Shown: positions 8,001 through 16,785 of the stretch, piece after piece
How positions within the stretch are numbered: the first letter of the stretch is position 1
Layout of the letters: each line of letters starts with the position of its first letter
Assembly (NCBI GenBank): GCA_045600865.1
Contig: JAZRYS010000125.1
Coordinates: forward strand, 1 to 39,479
Origin: Aphodosoma sp045600865
GTDB lineage: Bacteria > Bacteroidota > Bacteroidia > Bacteroidales > Paludibacteraceae
DNA length: 39,479 bases
Direction of reading: 5' to 3'
Notes under the pieces: generated by a model
Told to the model about the DNA's origin: nothing
Database searches by the model: none
Seen by the model: only the letters and a program-made list of their open reading frames with translations
Position numbers and translations under genes: made by a program

Positions 8001-11000
8001 CGAAATACTCAGCGACAGTCACTGTCTCCCATGCAGCAGGCTCTTCGCCGTGAGCAACCACAGCAACGTCCCAAGCAGTCTCGTCAGCAAACTTCTCGAC
8101 ATCAGATTCCCATGTAGCATAGAATGCGTTCGAAGCAACGTCAGAGATCTGGAGGTTGATTACTGCAGGCATCTCTGGGTGCATTGTGAACTGACAGCTG
8201 TCCCAAGGAGATGAACCGTACGAAGTACCGCACTCGTTGCGAACATAGAAGTGGTAAGTAGTCTCGCTGAGGAGGTTAGAGAGAGCAACCGAAACAGCTG
8301 CTACGCCAGTAGCGGTAGGAACTTCACTGTCGAGGTTTTCAGCAGCAATAGGAGTTGTGCTGAGGATATATGTGAAGTTGTCGGCCTGCTGAGCAGTATC
8401 AGAAGTGTTGGTCCAAGTCACAGTAGCAGTGTGCTTGCCGGTCAATGCAGGAACAGGAGTTCCAGGAACACGGCATGGAGCAAGAGTACGGAATGATGTG
8501 CCTGTCCAGCCAGAGATACCGTCATCCCGACCTTCACCGTCACAGTGAGTACGTACATATACATAGTAAATAGTGTACTGGTCAAGGTTTGCAAGTGGAG
8601 CAGAGTTGCCGGTTACGCCTGTAATCTGAGGCTCTACGCCAGTGAAGTCTTCAACCTCGACAGTGCTGTAGTAAATGTCAGAGGTGTTTGCATAGTCACC
8701 GGTGCTCTCGGTCCATGTAACCGTTGCAGAGTTGACGTCGATGTCGGCAATGACAACATCGGTAACCTCAGGACATGGAACATTTTCCTCGCAGAAAGAG
8801 AATGTCACCTTTGGAAGGAAAGACTCGACAGAGGAAGTAGTCCCGTACTCATAATAAGAAGCATCTGTCTTCTCAACACCATAGAAGTATGCAGATGAAT
8901 AGTTGCCTGCTTGAGTCAGCATGTATTCAATCAAGAGATTGCCACCATCAACAGGATAAGTGAACGGAGCATCGAATTCGATTACATGTTCATTGTCAGA
9001 AATGGACACATTTCCTGTGAAGACAACCTGAGATGGAGATGGTTTCAACTCTTCTTCATCAAAGCTTTCAGCTGAAGTTATTCCAATCGAAACCCTGTTA
9101 GTACCAGTGTATGATTTAGAAGCTGAAGATGAGTAGAATCTCATCTCTGAGATAGTCTTGCCACGAAGTTCAGTCAACATGTCAGAACTATAAATGAACT
9201 GAGATGTCATGCCTTCCGTATCCTGATAATTTCCGTAGAATGGGAAATATGGAGATGTGGTAGTACCATCACATATAGTCACGCCATCGCAGAACGTGAG
9301 AGCTTTGGTAGTAAACTCATCATTGCGCCACTGTCCGAATGACTCGCCACAGTTGGTGCGGAGATATACATAGTAATGTGTATCGCGTGTGAGACCTGCG
9401 ATAGCATAAGTGCATGCGCCACTGTCGTTCACAGCCGTGATGTTCTGAACGAGACCTGCAGAAGGGTCTTCGAGTTCTTCCTCAGATATCACAAGGTCGA
9501 ACGATGTCGAAGCGTCACCGAGAGCCCAGACGAGATCAACAGTGCGACGTTCAATGTTTTTAACCGTCACATTGTATGGAGTAGCGCAAGGCTCTTCAAC
9601 GAATGTCAGTGTCCAATCCTGATATACCGCAGTATCTTCAGCGAACACACGTACTGTTACAGGTGCCGAGAAGTCCCAAGGAGATGCGAATGCAGCTGTA
9701 TCGACAGCGGCAGTACATCTGCTGTCTGCAAAAGCATGATTGAACTGGAGATGAGCAAGGTCAGTGCCCTTGCGCACTGTAGCATGGATTTGCTGATGCT
9801 CGACATCGACAGAAACAGAATCCATAATCTCTACACCACCGATGATTTCGAAAGATTCGAAGCCAGTGATGTTGCTGAGGGTAGTAATCAGAGGAGAATC
9901 TACTGCCAACTGGCTGATGCCGTCAACACCGCAATCGCCCTGAATCTTCAGACGATACTGAGTCTCTGGCTGAAGGCCGGTAAGGAGATAATGTATTGTA
10001 TCGCCATTGACTGTGCAGTCAGCAATTGCAACGTTTACTGTAACTGTATCTGATACGTAAACCATCCAGTTTGTTCCAGTGCTCTTGTTTATCCAAGAGA
10101 GCTGAACCTTATCGCTATAAACATGTTCATAAACAAAACCGGCAGGTTTCATACATGGAAGCTCGGTAAGGAACTCGCAAGCAGGAGACCAGAGGCTGGA
10201 GCCATCGTCATAGTTTTCGTTGACGCAGTTTACGCGTACATAAACATAATAATTGGTGTTTGCATTCAGACCTGTAAGAGCGTATGTAGTATTTGTAAGT
10301 CCGGCAGCAGTAGGCTCGATGCCATTGAAGTCAAGGATAGCGGTATCAGAAAGAACCACGTCATAAGAAGAAGCGAAATCTCCCTTGCCGACATTCCAAG
10401 AGATGGTTGCAGCAGTGTTGGTGACATCTGTTGCAACAGGTGCTGCCTCGAGTGCTGGACATGGGTCAGCCACATGGTTGCAGACAGAGAATTTGATATT
10501 AGGACGTTCGCTGTTGCTATTACCAGAGCCAACATCAGAAAGACCATTAATATCTATTGCGTAACTATCCTGGTATCTGCGAATTGATCTTGTCAATCCG
10601 ATTGAAGTTCCGTATACGCTCCACCCGGTGGAAGAAGATTGACTTGTACCAGGTTGATTTGTGAGGACACCAACAACGATGTTGCTTTCACCATCCCATA
10701 CGAAAGGAGTGGCGAACTCATACCTATACCAACCAGAACCAGGATATGCAAGCTGCTGTGGACCATAGACCAAAGTCAGGCCAGTCTCGAAATATTGTGC
10801 GGAATAGCCTCCAAATACATTTTTTTCAGTAGTTCCTATATAGATAGACTGCTCCTTTCTATAAGTTGATGATGAACCTGAATACTGGAATTCGATAGCA
10901 TTGATTGGGCCTGCTTCAAGGCCAAGTTCGGCAAGTTCGGCAGCTGTGTATATATGCTGAGAATATGTATTGCCGTAGCTGGTCTGAACCACATAGGCCG

Positions 11001-13416
11001 TAGATGTTCCTGTTCCCAATGTTATAGTTTCACTCGTCTCGCAGTCAACATCATACGTAGTTGTTGCAGAAGTCGAAATCCATTCTGTAGTACCAAGAGA
11101 AGTGCCGCAATTTGTGCGAATGTAAACATAATACATGGTATTGCGGTCGAGGATGTCAAGAACCTTTGATGTACCTGTAACGCCAGGATATGTTATTTCT
11201 GCAACAGAAAGGTCTTCGATTTCAGTTTTACTGATTATGATGTCGTAAACATCGGTAGCATCAGCATAAATCGAAGGAGTCCAGTTGAGAGTCATCTGAT
11301 ACTTCTGTACGTCAGAGATATTGACATTGGTAGGGGCGATGCAGGCATCTGGCATAGTGAACTCGAAAGAGATATATGGGCTATAGCCATCAGAGCCACC
11401 GCAATCGTTGGAGATATAGAGGTAGTAAACCTGACCAGGAGTGAGACCATCCAGCAAAACAGTGTCGCCAGTCATGCCTGTTGAGTCTGGGGTAACCACA
11501 TCTGGATTCTCAATCTCGGTTGTGCTGAGAATGTAACGATAACTTGAAGTCTGGTCTGGGTAAGGAGTCCATGAAGCCTTTGCAGAACGTTTGGAGAGAA
11601 GTTCCACGTTGAAGTCCGTTGGAGTCACACAATACGAGAGAGTCTTGAACTGTGCAGCCTCCGACCAAGCCTCGCCTTCGTCATGGCCATAGCCATCGCA
11701 GTTGACGCGCACATATACATAGTAGTCAGTATATGCAGAGAGGCCTGTAAGCACCTGGCCTGTAGTGTCGAGGTTGGAATAAGTAGGAACAACGGATGTG
11801 AAATCATCCACAGGGGTTGTGCTTACGAGCACATCATAATCGTTTGCATAATCACCCATACTTGCCGTCCACGAGAGGTTGGCTGTTGTCTGGGCAATGT
11901 CTGAAACAGCAACGTTAGTCACTGCAGGACAAGCCTCAAGATTCTGGCAGAAGCCAACATTTGCACGTCCTGTTACCGCACCGCCACCTGTTTTTGCTGA
12001 TGTCTCAAAAGGATCAATACCATACACGTAACTGTCCTTATACATATAGCAACTGCGGTTAACGCTGCATGTCGTACCTATTGCAGAGAAACCTGTTGAA
12101 CCCGTACTGGAACCACCAGTTGTCTGGCCTACAATAGTTGCTATAATTACGTTGCTCACACCATCCCATACAAAAGGAGTGCTGAAAGTATAATTAACAG
12201 TGCCTGCACCAGTTACCTGCATGTCATCATCATCATAATACTGAGTAAAGGCAGAAGCCGATTCCCAATCAGTAGCACTGCTGAAGGCCTCTTTTGTTGT
12301 ATGTCCAAGGAATATGGTCAAATGCTTTGTGTAAGAAGAAGACTGATTCCAGGTATAACTGATTCCTTCGATAGCGCCGGGAACAACGCCAGCTGCAGTA
12401 AGTTCCTCTGCAGTGAATATCTGCTGAGAATATGTATTTCCATAACTGCTATACGTAGGAACACCACTTACAGCAGATGTACCGTCACCTATGACAGCGC
12501 ATCCATTAAGGCTTTTCGTGGTAACAGAAGTCGAAACCCAGGTGCTGTAGCCATCTTCGACACCGCAATTAGAACGTACATGAACGTAATAGGTGGTATC
12601 ACGCTCAAGGTGCTCGAAAGTATAAGTCAGGACACTCGTGTCATTGATGGTGACAGTTGTACCTGCATCGTCAGGATTGCTGCTGCCTGACAGTTTGAGT
12701 TCATATCCTGTGCAATTGGCAGGAACAGGAGAGACCTTATTTTCCCATGTAACAGTGAACCCAGTACGAGTCACGTCAGAAACGGTGACTCTTTTGAGAG
12801 GAATACATGCAGGAGGAATAGTCTGGAATGTGAACTCACATTTTGGAAGGACATTATCAACTGTTCCTCCAGAGGTAATAGAGGTAGAGCCAGATTTATA
12901 ACGGCCAGCTCCATCGACACTCTTTCCATAGAAATAGGTGGACGCCCAGTCTGAACTATTGGGCTGAGCAAACTGAATCAGGAGATTACCTCCTGTATAG
13001 GTGAAAGGAGTGGTAAACGTGACCGTCATGCCTGCCGCATCAGTTGCTGAGAGGAAACCGCTGTAAACCAACGTGCTTTCCGTCTGGTCGAAAGACGAGG
13101 ATAGATCGTTCTGAGTGGTATTAGCCAAACTCACGTTAAAAGTAGAGGCATCCCATTTGCCTGTGTTGTCTCCAGATGAGATAAAGAAATGCATCGCCGT
13201 GATAACATCGCCATTAGTCAGGTCTGTGAGCTCTGAGGCAGGATAAATCACTTGCGCAACATTAATGGCATCGCAATAATAAGAATAAACCGGCACATTG
13301 CGGGAAGTTGATGTGCCATCCGCGACTATTGCAGTCATAGTCACAGTGGTTTGTCCATGTGCCCAAGGGACGCAAAGTGCCAATAAAAGCACTACTGATA
13401 ATAAAAAACGTTTCAT
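5011..13416 (-). CDS. Giant T9SS-secreted fibronectin III / B-repeat surface protein
   Basis: A 2801-residue protein with a Sec signal peptide (MKRFLLSVVLLLALCVPWAH, cut near residue 21). Approximate layout from mapped codons: an opening module (22-200), then about 12 fibronectin III domains (near 203, 496, 593, 690, 990, 1089, 1273, 1548, 1645, 1745, 2013, 2110). They are interleaved with about 180-200-residue modules sharing the phrases GTSTxxxVPxYxxYxxxYxQxIYxAxEL and NLLIxF/NVIIA (near 22, 302, 790, 1370, 1838), plus a jelly-roll-like segment (2198-2350). Five B-repeats (InlB/Flg_new-like, GDGTYxYGxxVTLxATPxxGYxFxxWSNG) fill 2353-2726, and a T9SS type A sorting domain (GEHNVAVYDMAGHLV to GVYIIHV) ends at 2801. 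FN3 domains are joined at Cys residues. Predicted to be exported, cleaved and surface anchored; adhesion or glycan binding is inference. It is a single gene with its own promoter and terminator. Confidence 0.92.
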   Translation of the reverse strand: MKRFLLSVVLLLALCVPWAHGQTTVTMTAIVADGTSTSRNVPVYSYYCDAINVAQVIYPASELTDLTNGDVITAMHFFISSGDNTGKWDASTFNVSLANTTQNDLSSSFDQTESTLVYSGFLSATDAAGMTVTFTTPFTYTGGNLLIQFAQPNSSDWASTYFYGKSVDGAGRYKSGSTSITSGGTVDNVLPKCEFTFQTIPPACIPLKRVTVSDVTRTGFTVTWENKVSPVPANCTGYELKLSGSSNPDDAGTTVTINDTSVLTYTFEHLERDTTYYVHVRSNCGVEDGYSTWVSTSVTTKSLNGCAVIGDGTSAVSGVPTYSSYGNTYSQQIFTAEELTAAGVVPGAIEGISYTWNQSSSYTKHLTIFLGHTTKEAFSSATDWESASAFTQYYDDDDMQVTGAGTVNYTFSTPFVWDGVSNVIIATIVGQTTGGSSTGSTGFSAIGTTCSVNRSCYMYKDSYVYGIDPFETSAKTGGGAVTGRANVGFCQNLEACPAVTNVAVSDIAQTTANLSWTASMGDYANDYDVLVSTTPVDDFTSVVPTYSNLDTTGQVLTGLSAYTDYYVYVRVNCDGYGHDEGEAWSEAAQFKTLSYCVTPTDFNVELLSKRSAKASWTPYPDQTSSYRYILSTTEIENPDVVTPDSTGMTGDTVLLDGLTPGQVYYLYISNDCGGSDGYSPYISFEFTMPDACIAPTNVNISDVQKYQMTLNWTPSIYADATDVYDIIISKTEIEDLSVAEITYPGVTGTSKVLDILDRNTMYYVYIRTNCGTSLGTTEWISTSATTTYDVDCETSETITLGTGTSTAYVVQTSYGNTYSQHIYTAAELAELGLEAGPINAIEFQYSGSSSTYRKEQSIYIGTTEKNVFGGYSAQYFETGLTLVYGPQQLAYPGSGWYRYEFATPFVWDGESNIVVGVLTNQPGTSQSSSTGWSVYGTSIGLTRSIRRYQDSYAIDINGLSDVGSGNSNSERPNIKFSVCNHVADPCPALEAAPVATDVTNTAATISWNVGKGDFASSYDVVLSDTAILDFNGIEPTAAGLTNTTYALTGLNANTNYYVYVRVNCVNENYDDGSSLWSPACEFLTELPCMKPAGFVYEHVYSDKVQLSWINKSTGTNWMVYVSDTVTVNVAIADCTVNGDTIHYLLTGLQPETQYRLKIQGDCGVDGISQLAVDSPLITTLSNITGFESFEIIGGVEIMDSVSVDVEHQQIHATVRKGTDLAHLQFNHAFADSRCTAAVDTAAFASPWDFSAPVTVRVFAEDTAVYQDWTLTFVEEPCATPYNVTVKNIERRTVDLVWALGDASTSFDLVISEEELEDPSAGLVQNITAVNDSGACTYAIAGLTRDTHYYVYLRTNCGESFGQWRNDEFTTKALTFCDGVTICDGTTTSPYFPFYGNYQDTEGMTSQFIYSSDMLTELRGKTISEMRFYSSSASKSYTGTNRVSIGITSAESFDEEELKPSPSQVVFTGNVSISDNEHVIEFDAPFTYPVDGGNLLIEYMLTQAGNYSSAYFYGVEKTDASYYEYGTTSSVESFLPKVTFSFCEENVPCPEVTDVVIADIDVNSATVTWTESTGDYANTSDIYYSTVEVEDFTGVEPQITGVTGNSAPLANLDQYTIYYVYVRTHCDGEGRDDGISGWTGTSFRTLAPCRVPGTPVPALTGKHTATVTWTNTSDTAQQADNFTYILSTTPIAAENLDSEVPTATGVAAVSVALSNLLSETTYHFYVRNECGTSYGSSPWDSCQFTMHPEMPAVINLQISDVASNAFYATWESDVEKFADETAWDVAVVAHGEEPAAWETVTVAEYFALNLEPETAYDFYVRANDGAAHYSLATMDSVNTTAIPDNCITLFDDTETNVYVPVYGLYADSYLKCQTVYPAAQLQNIAGSQLTGLTYYTSAPADAAWTGANFKVYLMEVDYTSISAFEDVETNATLVYEGSLDGTSSTMSVNFSTPYSYNGGNLLVAVYNTVIGTYKSCSFYGSEVENASVQGYSYTSLSAVTPSSKNFIPKTTFCATPVSCRPVTNLKVDNITYSSARARWYPGINGQTFKYYLGTPGMTAGELDSVTATVAPITANVVDLTSLARETEYSFYVQGLCQEGDSSVWMRVDFVTLPSCSAPATAVATLNNDTVSFDVTAGQYGTEGTYDYRYWKAGSADTVTVAGQTSHIDVVGLEGGVYSWEVRANCSGDDEGSSRWVAGNAFRMCGIYNLTYVEDFEQATTVGEAPSCWTVLEASGYSTVYPSVRNNGSSKALTLYLDSKIASPALSIPAGGFRASFSFATSSTTASDFNVLFTTDLENDSVFDTLEVYNASASGTLYVDCQIGDTVGYLVFDKWNGESSYYYYIDNLNIEALPVVDLQRNVLPDTTCGTIEVICNAADTTPAGLFVKDHTIALAAHAAVGRTFSHWENAAGDTISELDTVSLTLVSDSIVNAVFTYNVYDVATAVNDPAKGSATGDGSYQYGSQVTLTATPAEHFRLDTWTIDGQVVSTDPVFLFTVPDSSVTVVANFDVERDTIDLRLKMGEGTVLFIAEEDTTLILSDSLVVVDYNTPVKLIATAEEHYTFTSWNNGEELSDTVEFTVVGDTVLVPGFIGEEHVVTVSVVGDGTVTGDGTYRYGDVVTLVATPALGYEFSQWSNGETSDTLSFVIVSDTALTATFVVEEHVVTVSVVGEGTVTGDGTYHYGDVVTLVATPAQGYEFSQWSNGETSDTLSFVIVSDTALTATFIVKSAVEDVETVEYVAYVEGNDIVIYGAGEHNVAVYDMAGHLVQMVPHASDFERINVQVAGVYIIHVENLPATRVIVK
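5247..5648 (-). repeat. 201-bp tandem duplication inside the B-repeat region
   Basis: Two 67-codon units (about 5247-5447 and 5448-5648) encode adjacent B-repeats differing at three residues (Gly-Glu/Asp, His/Tyr, Gln/Leu). By eye, about 11 base differences fall in about 195 compared positions, none of them in the first 88. This is recent in-frame duplication or gene conversion. Confidence 0.9.
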
Positions 13417-13968
13417 AAATGAATTGTTTTAGTTAATAATATTGAGTTAATTAAATAAATATCTGAGCACTCAAAACACCCATTACGGATATTTATCGCA
13501 CTTATATACAATGCATTAACAACACGCCAATCACCAGCAAGCCATTGCGGGAGACTGAATGTATTTGAGTTTGCAAAGTTACTACATTTTTTTTTAATCA
13601 CAAAACATTTGGGACTTTTTTTTCATCAGAGACAGGAAAAATTCATCCCGGGTGCAGGCAACAATGTAGATATGACAGATTCTGCTCGCAATATCTTGTG
13701 TTAAAATACACAAAGCGACTGCAAAAAAAAAATCACTGCAGGAGATAACCCGAAGGAGAGCATTGCCTAAGCGGCACCATCGTGATGACACAGAAATACC
13801 AAAAAACCACCCTCGAAAGTCTCATTGAAAATGGGACCATGATGGGAGGTAGATGGGAGGTGGATGAGACATGCAGTTATGCCGTGACGATTTTTGTAGT
13901 TTCCTGATTTAGGTTGACTATTCTGCTCTTATTACTGATACTGGTTGACAAAAATTAATATTATTCCT
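13417..13968. other. Intergenic region upstream of the giant gene
   Basis: It contains the promoter at 13574-13603 and a leader of about 150 bases. 13610-13968 shows no convincing gene. An imperfect direct repeat (ATGGGAGGT twice, near 13850-13868) is the only further structure I see. Confidence 0.6.
13574..13603 (-). promoter_or_regulatory. Promoter of the giant secreted protein gene
   Basis: On the minus strand TTG (13601-13603, within TTTTG), a 19-base spacer and TAACTTTG (13574-13581). A 5' leader of about 150 bases precedes the ATG at 13416. Confidence 0.8.
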
Positions 13969-14080
13969 ACTCAAGTTTCGCAAGTTATAACCCCGAAGGG
14001 GTGAAATAAATTAGCACAGGGCGTAAGCCCTGTGCTGGTATGTGCCGCCCCTTCAGGGCTAATACATGCGAAACTTGAGT
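13969..14080. mobile_element. 112-bp element with 14-bp terminal inverted repeats, MITE-like
   Basis: ACTCAAGTTTCGCA (13969-13982) and TGCGAAACTTGAGT (14067-14080) are a perfect 14-bp inverted pair. Between them sit three internal palindromes: ACCCCGAAGGGGT (13990-14002), AGCACAGGG/CCCTGTGCT (14013-14036) and GCCCCTTCAGGGC (14047-14059), the last matching the compound family elsewhere in the window. No coding capacity and no clear target-site duplication. A non-autonomous mobile or REP-like element is inference. Confidence 0.65.
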
Positions 14081-14090
14081 TAACTGAACA

Positions 14091-14130
14091 AACAAAAGGA
14101 ACAGTCGTTTTTGGACTGCTCCTTTTTGTT
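14091..14130 (-). terminator. Terminator of the lysine-fermentation operon
   Basis: The arms AACAAAAGGAACAGTC (14091-14106) and GACTGCTCCTTTTTGTT (14114-14130) form a long stem with one bulge, 20 bases beyond the kamA stop. On the minus strand the 3' arm ends CCTTTTGTTTG, supplying the U-rich tail. Confidence 0.75.
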
Positions 14131-14149
14131 GTTATAGCAATTAGGACAA

Positions 14150-15388
14150 TTACTTCTTGTTACGCTCGTGACGCTCAAGGTCGGCTGGCTCGATGGAGAG
14201 CTGCTTGCCGGCAAGGAGCTTCTCGACACCCTCGTACTTGCGGTTCTCGCAATCTGGGCAATGGCACTCCTCCTTGTAGTCAGTAGGCTCGGTATAGGTA
14301 GTGATGACACCCTCGTAGTTACGCAGGATGACGCGGTTAGGCGACTGCGAGATGACGTAGTTTGGCATGACAGGAGTCTTGCCACCGCCACCAGGAGCAT
14401 CGACAACGAATGTTGGCACGCAATAGCCCGAGGTATGACCACGGAGAGCCTCGATAATCTCGATACCCTTAGATACAGGAGTACGGAAATGCTCGATACC
14501 CATCGAAAGGTCGCACTGGTAGATATAGTAAGGACGCACGCGAATCTTGACAAGTCCCTGAACGAGACGTTTCATGATGTGTGTGCAGTCGTTGATGCCA
14601 CGGAGCAGCACTGTCTGGTTGCCCAAAGGAATACCTGCATCGGCAAGGCGCGCACAAGCTGCTGCCGACTCCTCAGTAATCTCCTGTGGGTGGTTGAAGT
14701 GTGTGTTCAGCCAGAATGGGTGGTACTTCTTGAGCATGTTGCAGAGCTCAGGAGTGATACGCTGAGGGCAAACGACAGGAGTACGTGAACCAAGGCGGAT
14801 AACCTCGACGTGAGGGATTGCGCGGAGTTTCTTGATGATGTACTCAAGACGTTCGTCAGAAACCATGAGTGCGTCGCCACCAGAAAGGAGGACGTCGCGC
14901 ACCTGTGGGGTCTTAGCGATATACTCTATACCCTTCTCGATGTTGTCCATTGGATTGTCGGCATCTTTCTGACCTGCGAAACGACGGCGGGTGCAGTGAC
15001 GGCAATACATTGAGCACATATCAGTGATGAGCAGGAGTACGCGGTCTGGATAACGGTGTGTCAGACCAGGTACCGGAGAGTCAGAATCCTCGTGAAGCGG
15101 GTCAAGAAGGTCTGCCTCAGCACGATGCAACTCCTTGATTGTAGGGATGCACTGCTTGCGCACTGGGTCATGAGGGTTGTTCTGGTCAATGAGTGACAGA
15201 TAGTAAGGAGTGATAGCCATACGGAGAGACTTGAGCGACTCGCGCACACCCTCTTCCTCCTCGGCTGTCAGCTTGATGTATTTTTTCAGGTCTTCCAATG
15301 TCTCGATGCGGTTGCGCACCTGCCAATGCCAGTCGTTCCACTGTTCATCGGTGACATTAGGGAAGAGTTCTTTTCTATGACTTGCCAT
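14150..15388 (-). CDS. kamA: L-lysine 2,3-aminomutase
   Basis: A 412-residue radical-SAM, PLP-dependent enzyme that interconverts L-lysine and L-beta-lysine, the first step of lysine fermentation. Seen: the [4Fe-4S]/SAM motif C125-S-M-Y-C129-R-H-C132; the PLP lysine in GGGGK337; substrate-binding Asp293 (QCD) and Asp330 (VVD); and the zinc cysteines C268, C375, C377 and C380. These positions coincide with those known for the clostridial enzyme, so length and start fit and activity is expected. It is the last gene of the operon, separated from kdd by a compound palindrome and followed by a terminator. Its product needs beta-lysine 5,6-aminomutase (kamDE), absent from this window. Confidence 0.97.
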   Translation of the reverse strand: MASHRKELFPNVTDEQWNDWHWQVRNRIETLEDLKKYIKLTAEEEEGVRESLKSLRMAITPYYLSLIDQNNPHDPVRKQCIPTIKELHRAEADLLDPLHEDSDSPVPGLTHRYPDRVLLLITDMCSMYCRHCTRRRFAGQKDADNPMDNIEKGIEYIAKTPQVRDVLLSGGDALMVSDERLEYIIKKLRAIPHVEVIRLGSRTPVVCPQRITPELCNMLKKYHPFWLNTHFNHPQEITEESAAACARLADAGIPLGNQTVLLRGINDCTHIMKRLVQGLVKIRVRPYYIYQCDLSMGIEHFRTPVSKGIEIIEALRGHTSGYCVPTFVVDAPGGGGKTPVMPNYVISQSPNRVILRNYEGVITTYTEPTDYKEECHCPDCENRKYEGVEKLLAGKQLSIEPADLERHERNKK

Positions 15389-15414
15389 AATGATAATAAT
15401 TTTGTAATTATGTC

Positions 15415-15495
15415 GCCCTTACAGGGCTTATGTAGTTGTTATGCAATATACACAGGGCTCTCGCCCTGTGCTATATTATGCCGTCCTTTCAGGAC
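15415..15495. repeat. Compound palindrome element, copy 3 (kdd-kamA gap)
   Basis: GCCCTTACAGGGC (15415-15427), the central CACAGGGC-TCTC-GCCCTGTG (15451-15470) and GTCCTTTCAGGAC (15483-15495). The right arm has changed at two paired positions yet still pairs, indicating that folding is maintained. Confidence 0.85.
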
Positions 15496-15577
15496 TATAC
15501 TGGCCTCATTCAAAATTCAATTCTGAGCATCCCTACCCTTCAAGGACTTAAAGCAAACTAAGGAATAAGAATAATCA

Positions 15578-16651
15578 TTAAGCGTAGAGCTCTTCGAAGA
15601 TTTTGCGAAGCTTCTCGCTCTCACGGAGTTCCTGGAGAGTGAACTCTGCGTGGCCCTTGGTGTAGCCGTTACCCATAATCATGTTGACGTCAGCTCCGAT
15701 ACCCTCAGCACCGAGAGATGCCTTCGTGAAGCTTGTTGCCATTGAGAAGAAGTAAACGATACCGTCATCCTTTGTGCAGAGGATTGCTGTCATCTCCTGA
15801 TCTGGGACATTGACGCAGTTGATTGTAACATCTGCCATCTTGCCGCCTGTAAGCTGGCTCACGAGTTCGTAAATCTCAGCAGGGGTCTTGCCTGCAACAG
15901 ACTCAACTACATCGCAGAAGCCGAGTTCCTTGATACGGTTTGTTGATTTAGGAGAGTTTGCGAGACCGATAACCTTACCGGTAACGCCTACGCGCTTCTT
16001 AGCCTCGTAGCAGCAGAGCATACCAGACTTGCCACCAGCACCGAGGATGACAACATTCTGGCCATACTGGCAGAGTTTGGCAGTCTGAGCAGGAGCACCT
16101 GCAACGTCGAGTGCAGAGAGAGCAAGTTTCTCAGGCATATCTGTAGGGATTTTAGCATAGATACCGCTCTCGAAGAGGATAGCCTTACCCTTGATGTCAA
16201 CCTGGTCAATCTCTGGACGGATTTCGAGAATCTCGTCGATGCGGAGAGGAGTAAGTGACAAAGAAACGAGAGTTGCTATGCGGTCGCCTTCCTTAAGGTC
16301 GATTTTGCCTTTGAGAGCGTCACCAATCTTCTCGACCTTACCGAGGAGCATACCACCAGAACCTGTACGACGGTTACGATGTTTACCCTGGAGTTCTACG
16401 TTAAGAAGCATCTCTTTCTTGATCTCTTCCATGATTTTCTCCTGGCTTGCACCCTCGCCAGCCTGCTGCTTAGCGTAGTTGTGGATGTCAGTGAAAGATG
16501 CAGAGTCAATATTCAATGTCTGGACGTCGATGAGGATTTCGTTATCCCAGATTTCGTCCATGTTGTTGTTGAGTTTGTTTGCTGGCTGTGGAAGCACGCC
16601 AAGTGGTTCGATTACACGGTGAGTACCGAATTTGTTACCATGTTTCTGCAT
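15578..16651 (-). CDS. kdd: L-erythro-3,5-diaminohexanoate dehydrogenase
   Basis: A 357-residue NAD-dependent dehydrogenase that oxidatively deaminates 3,5-diaminohexanoate to 5-amino-3-oxohexanoate. The N-terminus KFGTHRVIEPLGVLPQPANKL and the mid-protein SGGMLLGKVEKIG are characteristic of the family. The Rossmann loop NVVILGAGGKSG (199-210) binds the cofactor. The length is close to, slightly above, the usual 345-350. It lies between kce and kamA, with repeat elements in both gaps. Family assignment rests on recognition of these motifs plus the strong operon context. Confidence 0.95.
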   Translation of the reverse strand: MQKHGNKFGTHRVIEPLGVLPQPANKLNNNMDEIWDNEILIDVQTLNIDSASFTDIHNYAKQQAGEGASQEKIMEEIKKEMLLNVELQGKHRNRRTGSGGMLLGKVEKIGDALKGKIDLKEGDRIATLVSLSLTPLRIDEILEIRPEIDQVDIKGKAILFESGIYAKIPTDMPEKLALSALDVAGAPAQTAKLCQYGQNVVILGAGGKSGMLCCYEAKKRVGVTGKVIGLANSPKSTNRIKELGFCDVVESVAGKTPAEIYELVSQLTGGKMADVTINCVNVPDQEMTAILCTKDDGIVYFFSMATSFTKASLGAEGIGADVNMIMGNGYTKGHAEFTLQELRESEKLRKIFEELYA

Positions 16652-16684
16652 AATTGTATTCTATTTTAAATTATTAATTCTTTT

Positions 16685-16763
16685 GCCCCTTCAGGGCGTT
16701 ATTGTTTTAATTACCATCCCCCAGGGTGTTACCCTGGGCTATGTTGTTTTGCCCTTTCAGGGC
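16685..16763. repeat. Compound palindrome element, copy 4 (kce-kdd gap)
   Basis: GCCCCTTCAGGGC (16685-16697), the central CCCAGGGT-GTT-ACCCTGGG (16720-16738) and GCCCTTTCAGGGC (16751-16763). It fills most of the 134-base gap, so the operon's mRNA would carry these hairpins. Confidence 0.85.
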
Positions 16764-16785
16764 GTTTGAAGCAATTCAAAAAAAA

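Noticed and set aside
5104..12971. Many open frames on the plus strand and in other minus frames across the giant gene, some over 200 residues
   Set aside because: They are antisense or shifted shadows of the 2801-residue frame, are Cys/Ser/Arg-rich without domains, and lack promoters.
13594..13791. 65-residue minus-strand ORF upstream of the giant gene
   Set aside because: No promoter of its own, unusual composition, and overlap with the giant gene's -33 region.
13850..13868. ATGGGAGGT direct repeat as a regulatory iteron
   Set aside because: Only two imperfect copies, far from any start, with no supporting structure.
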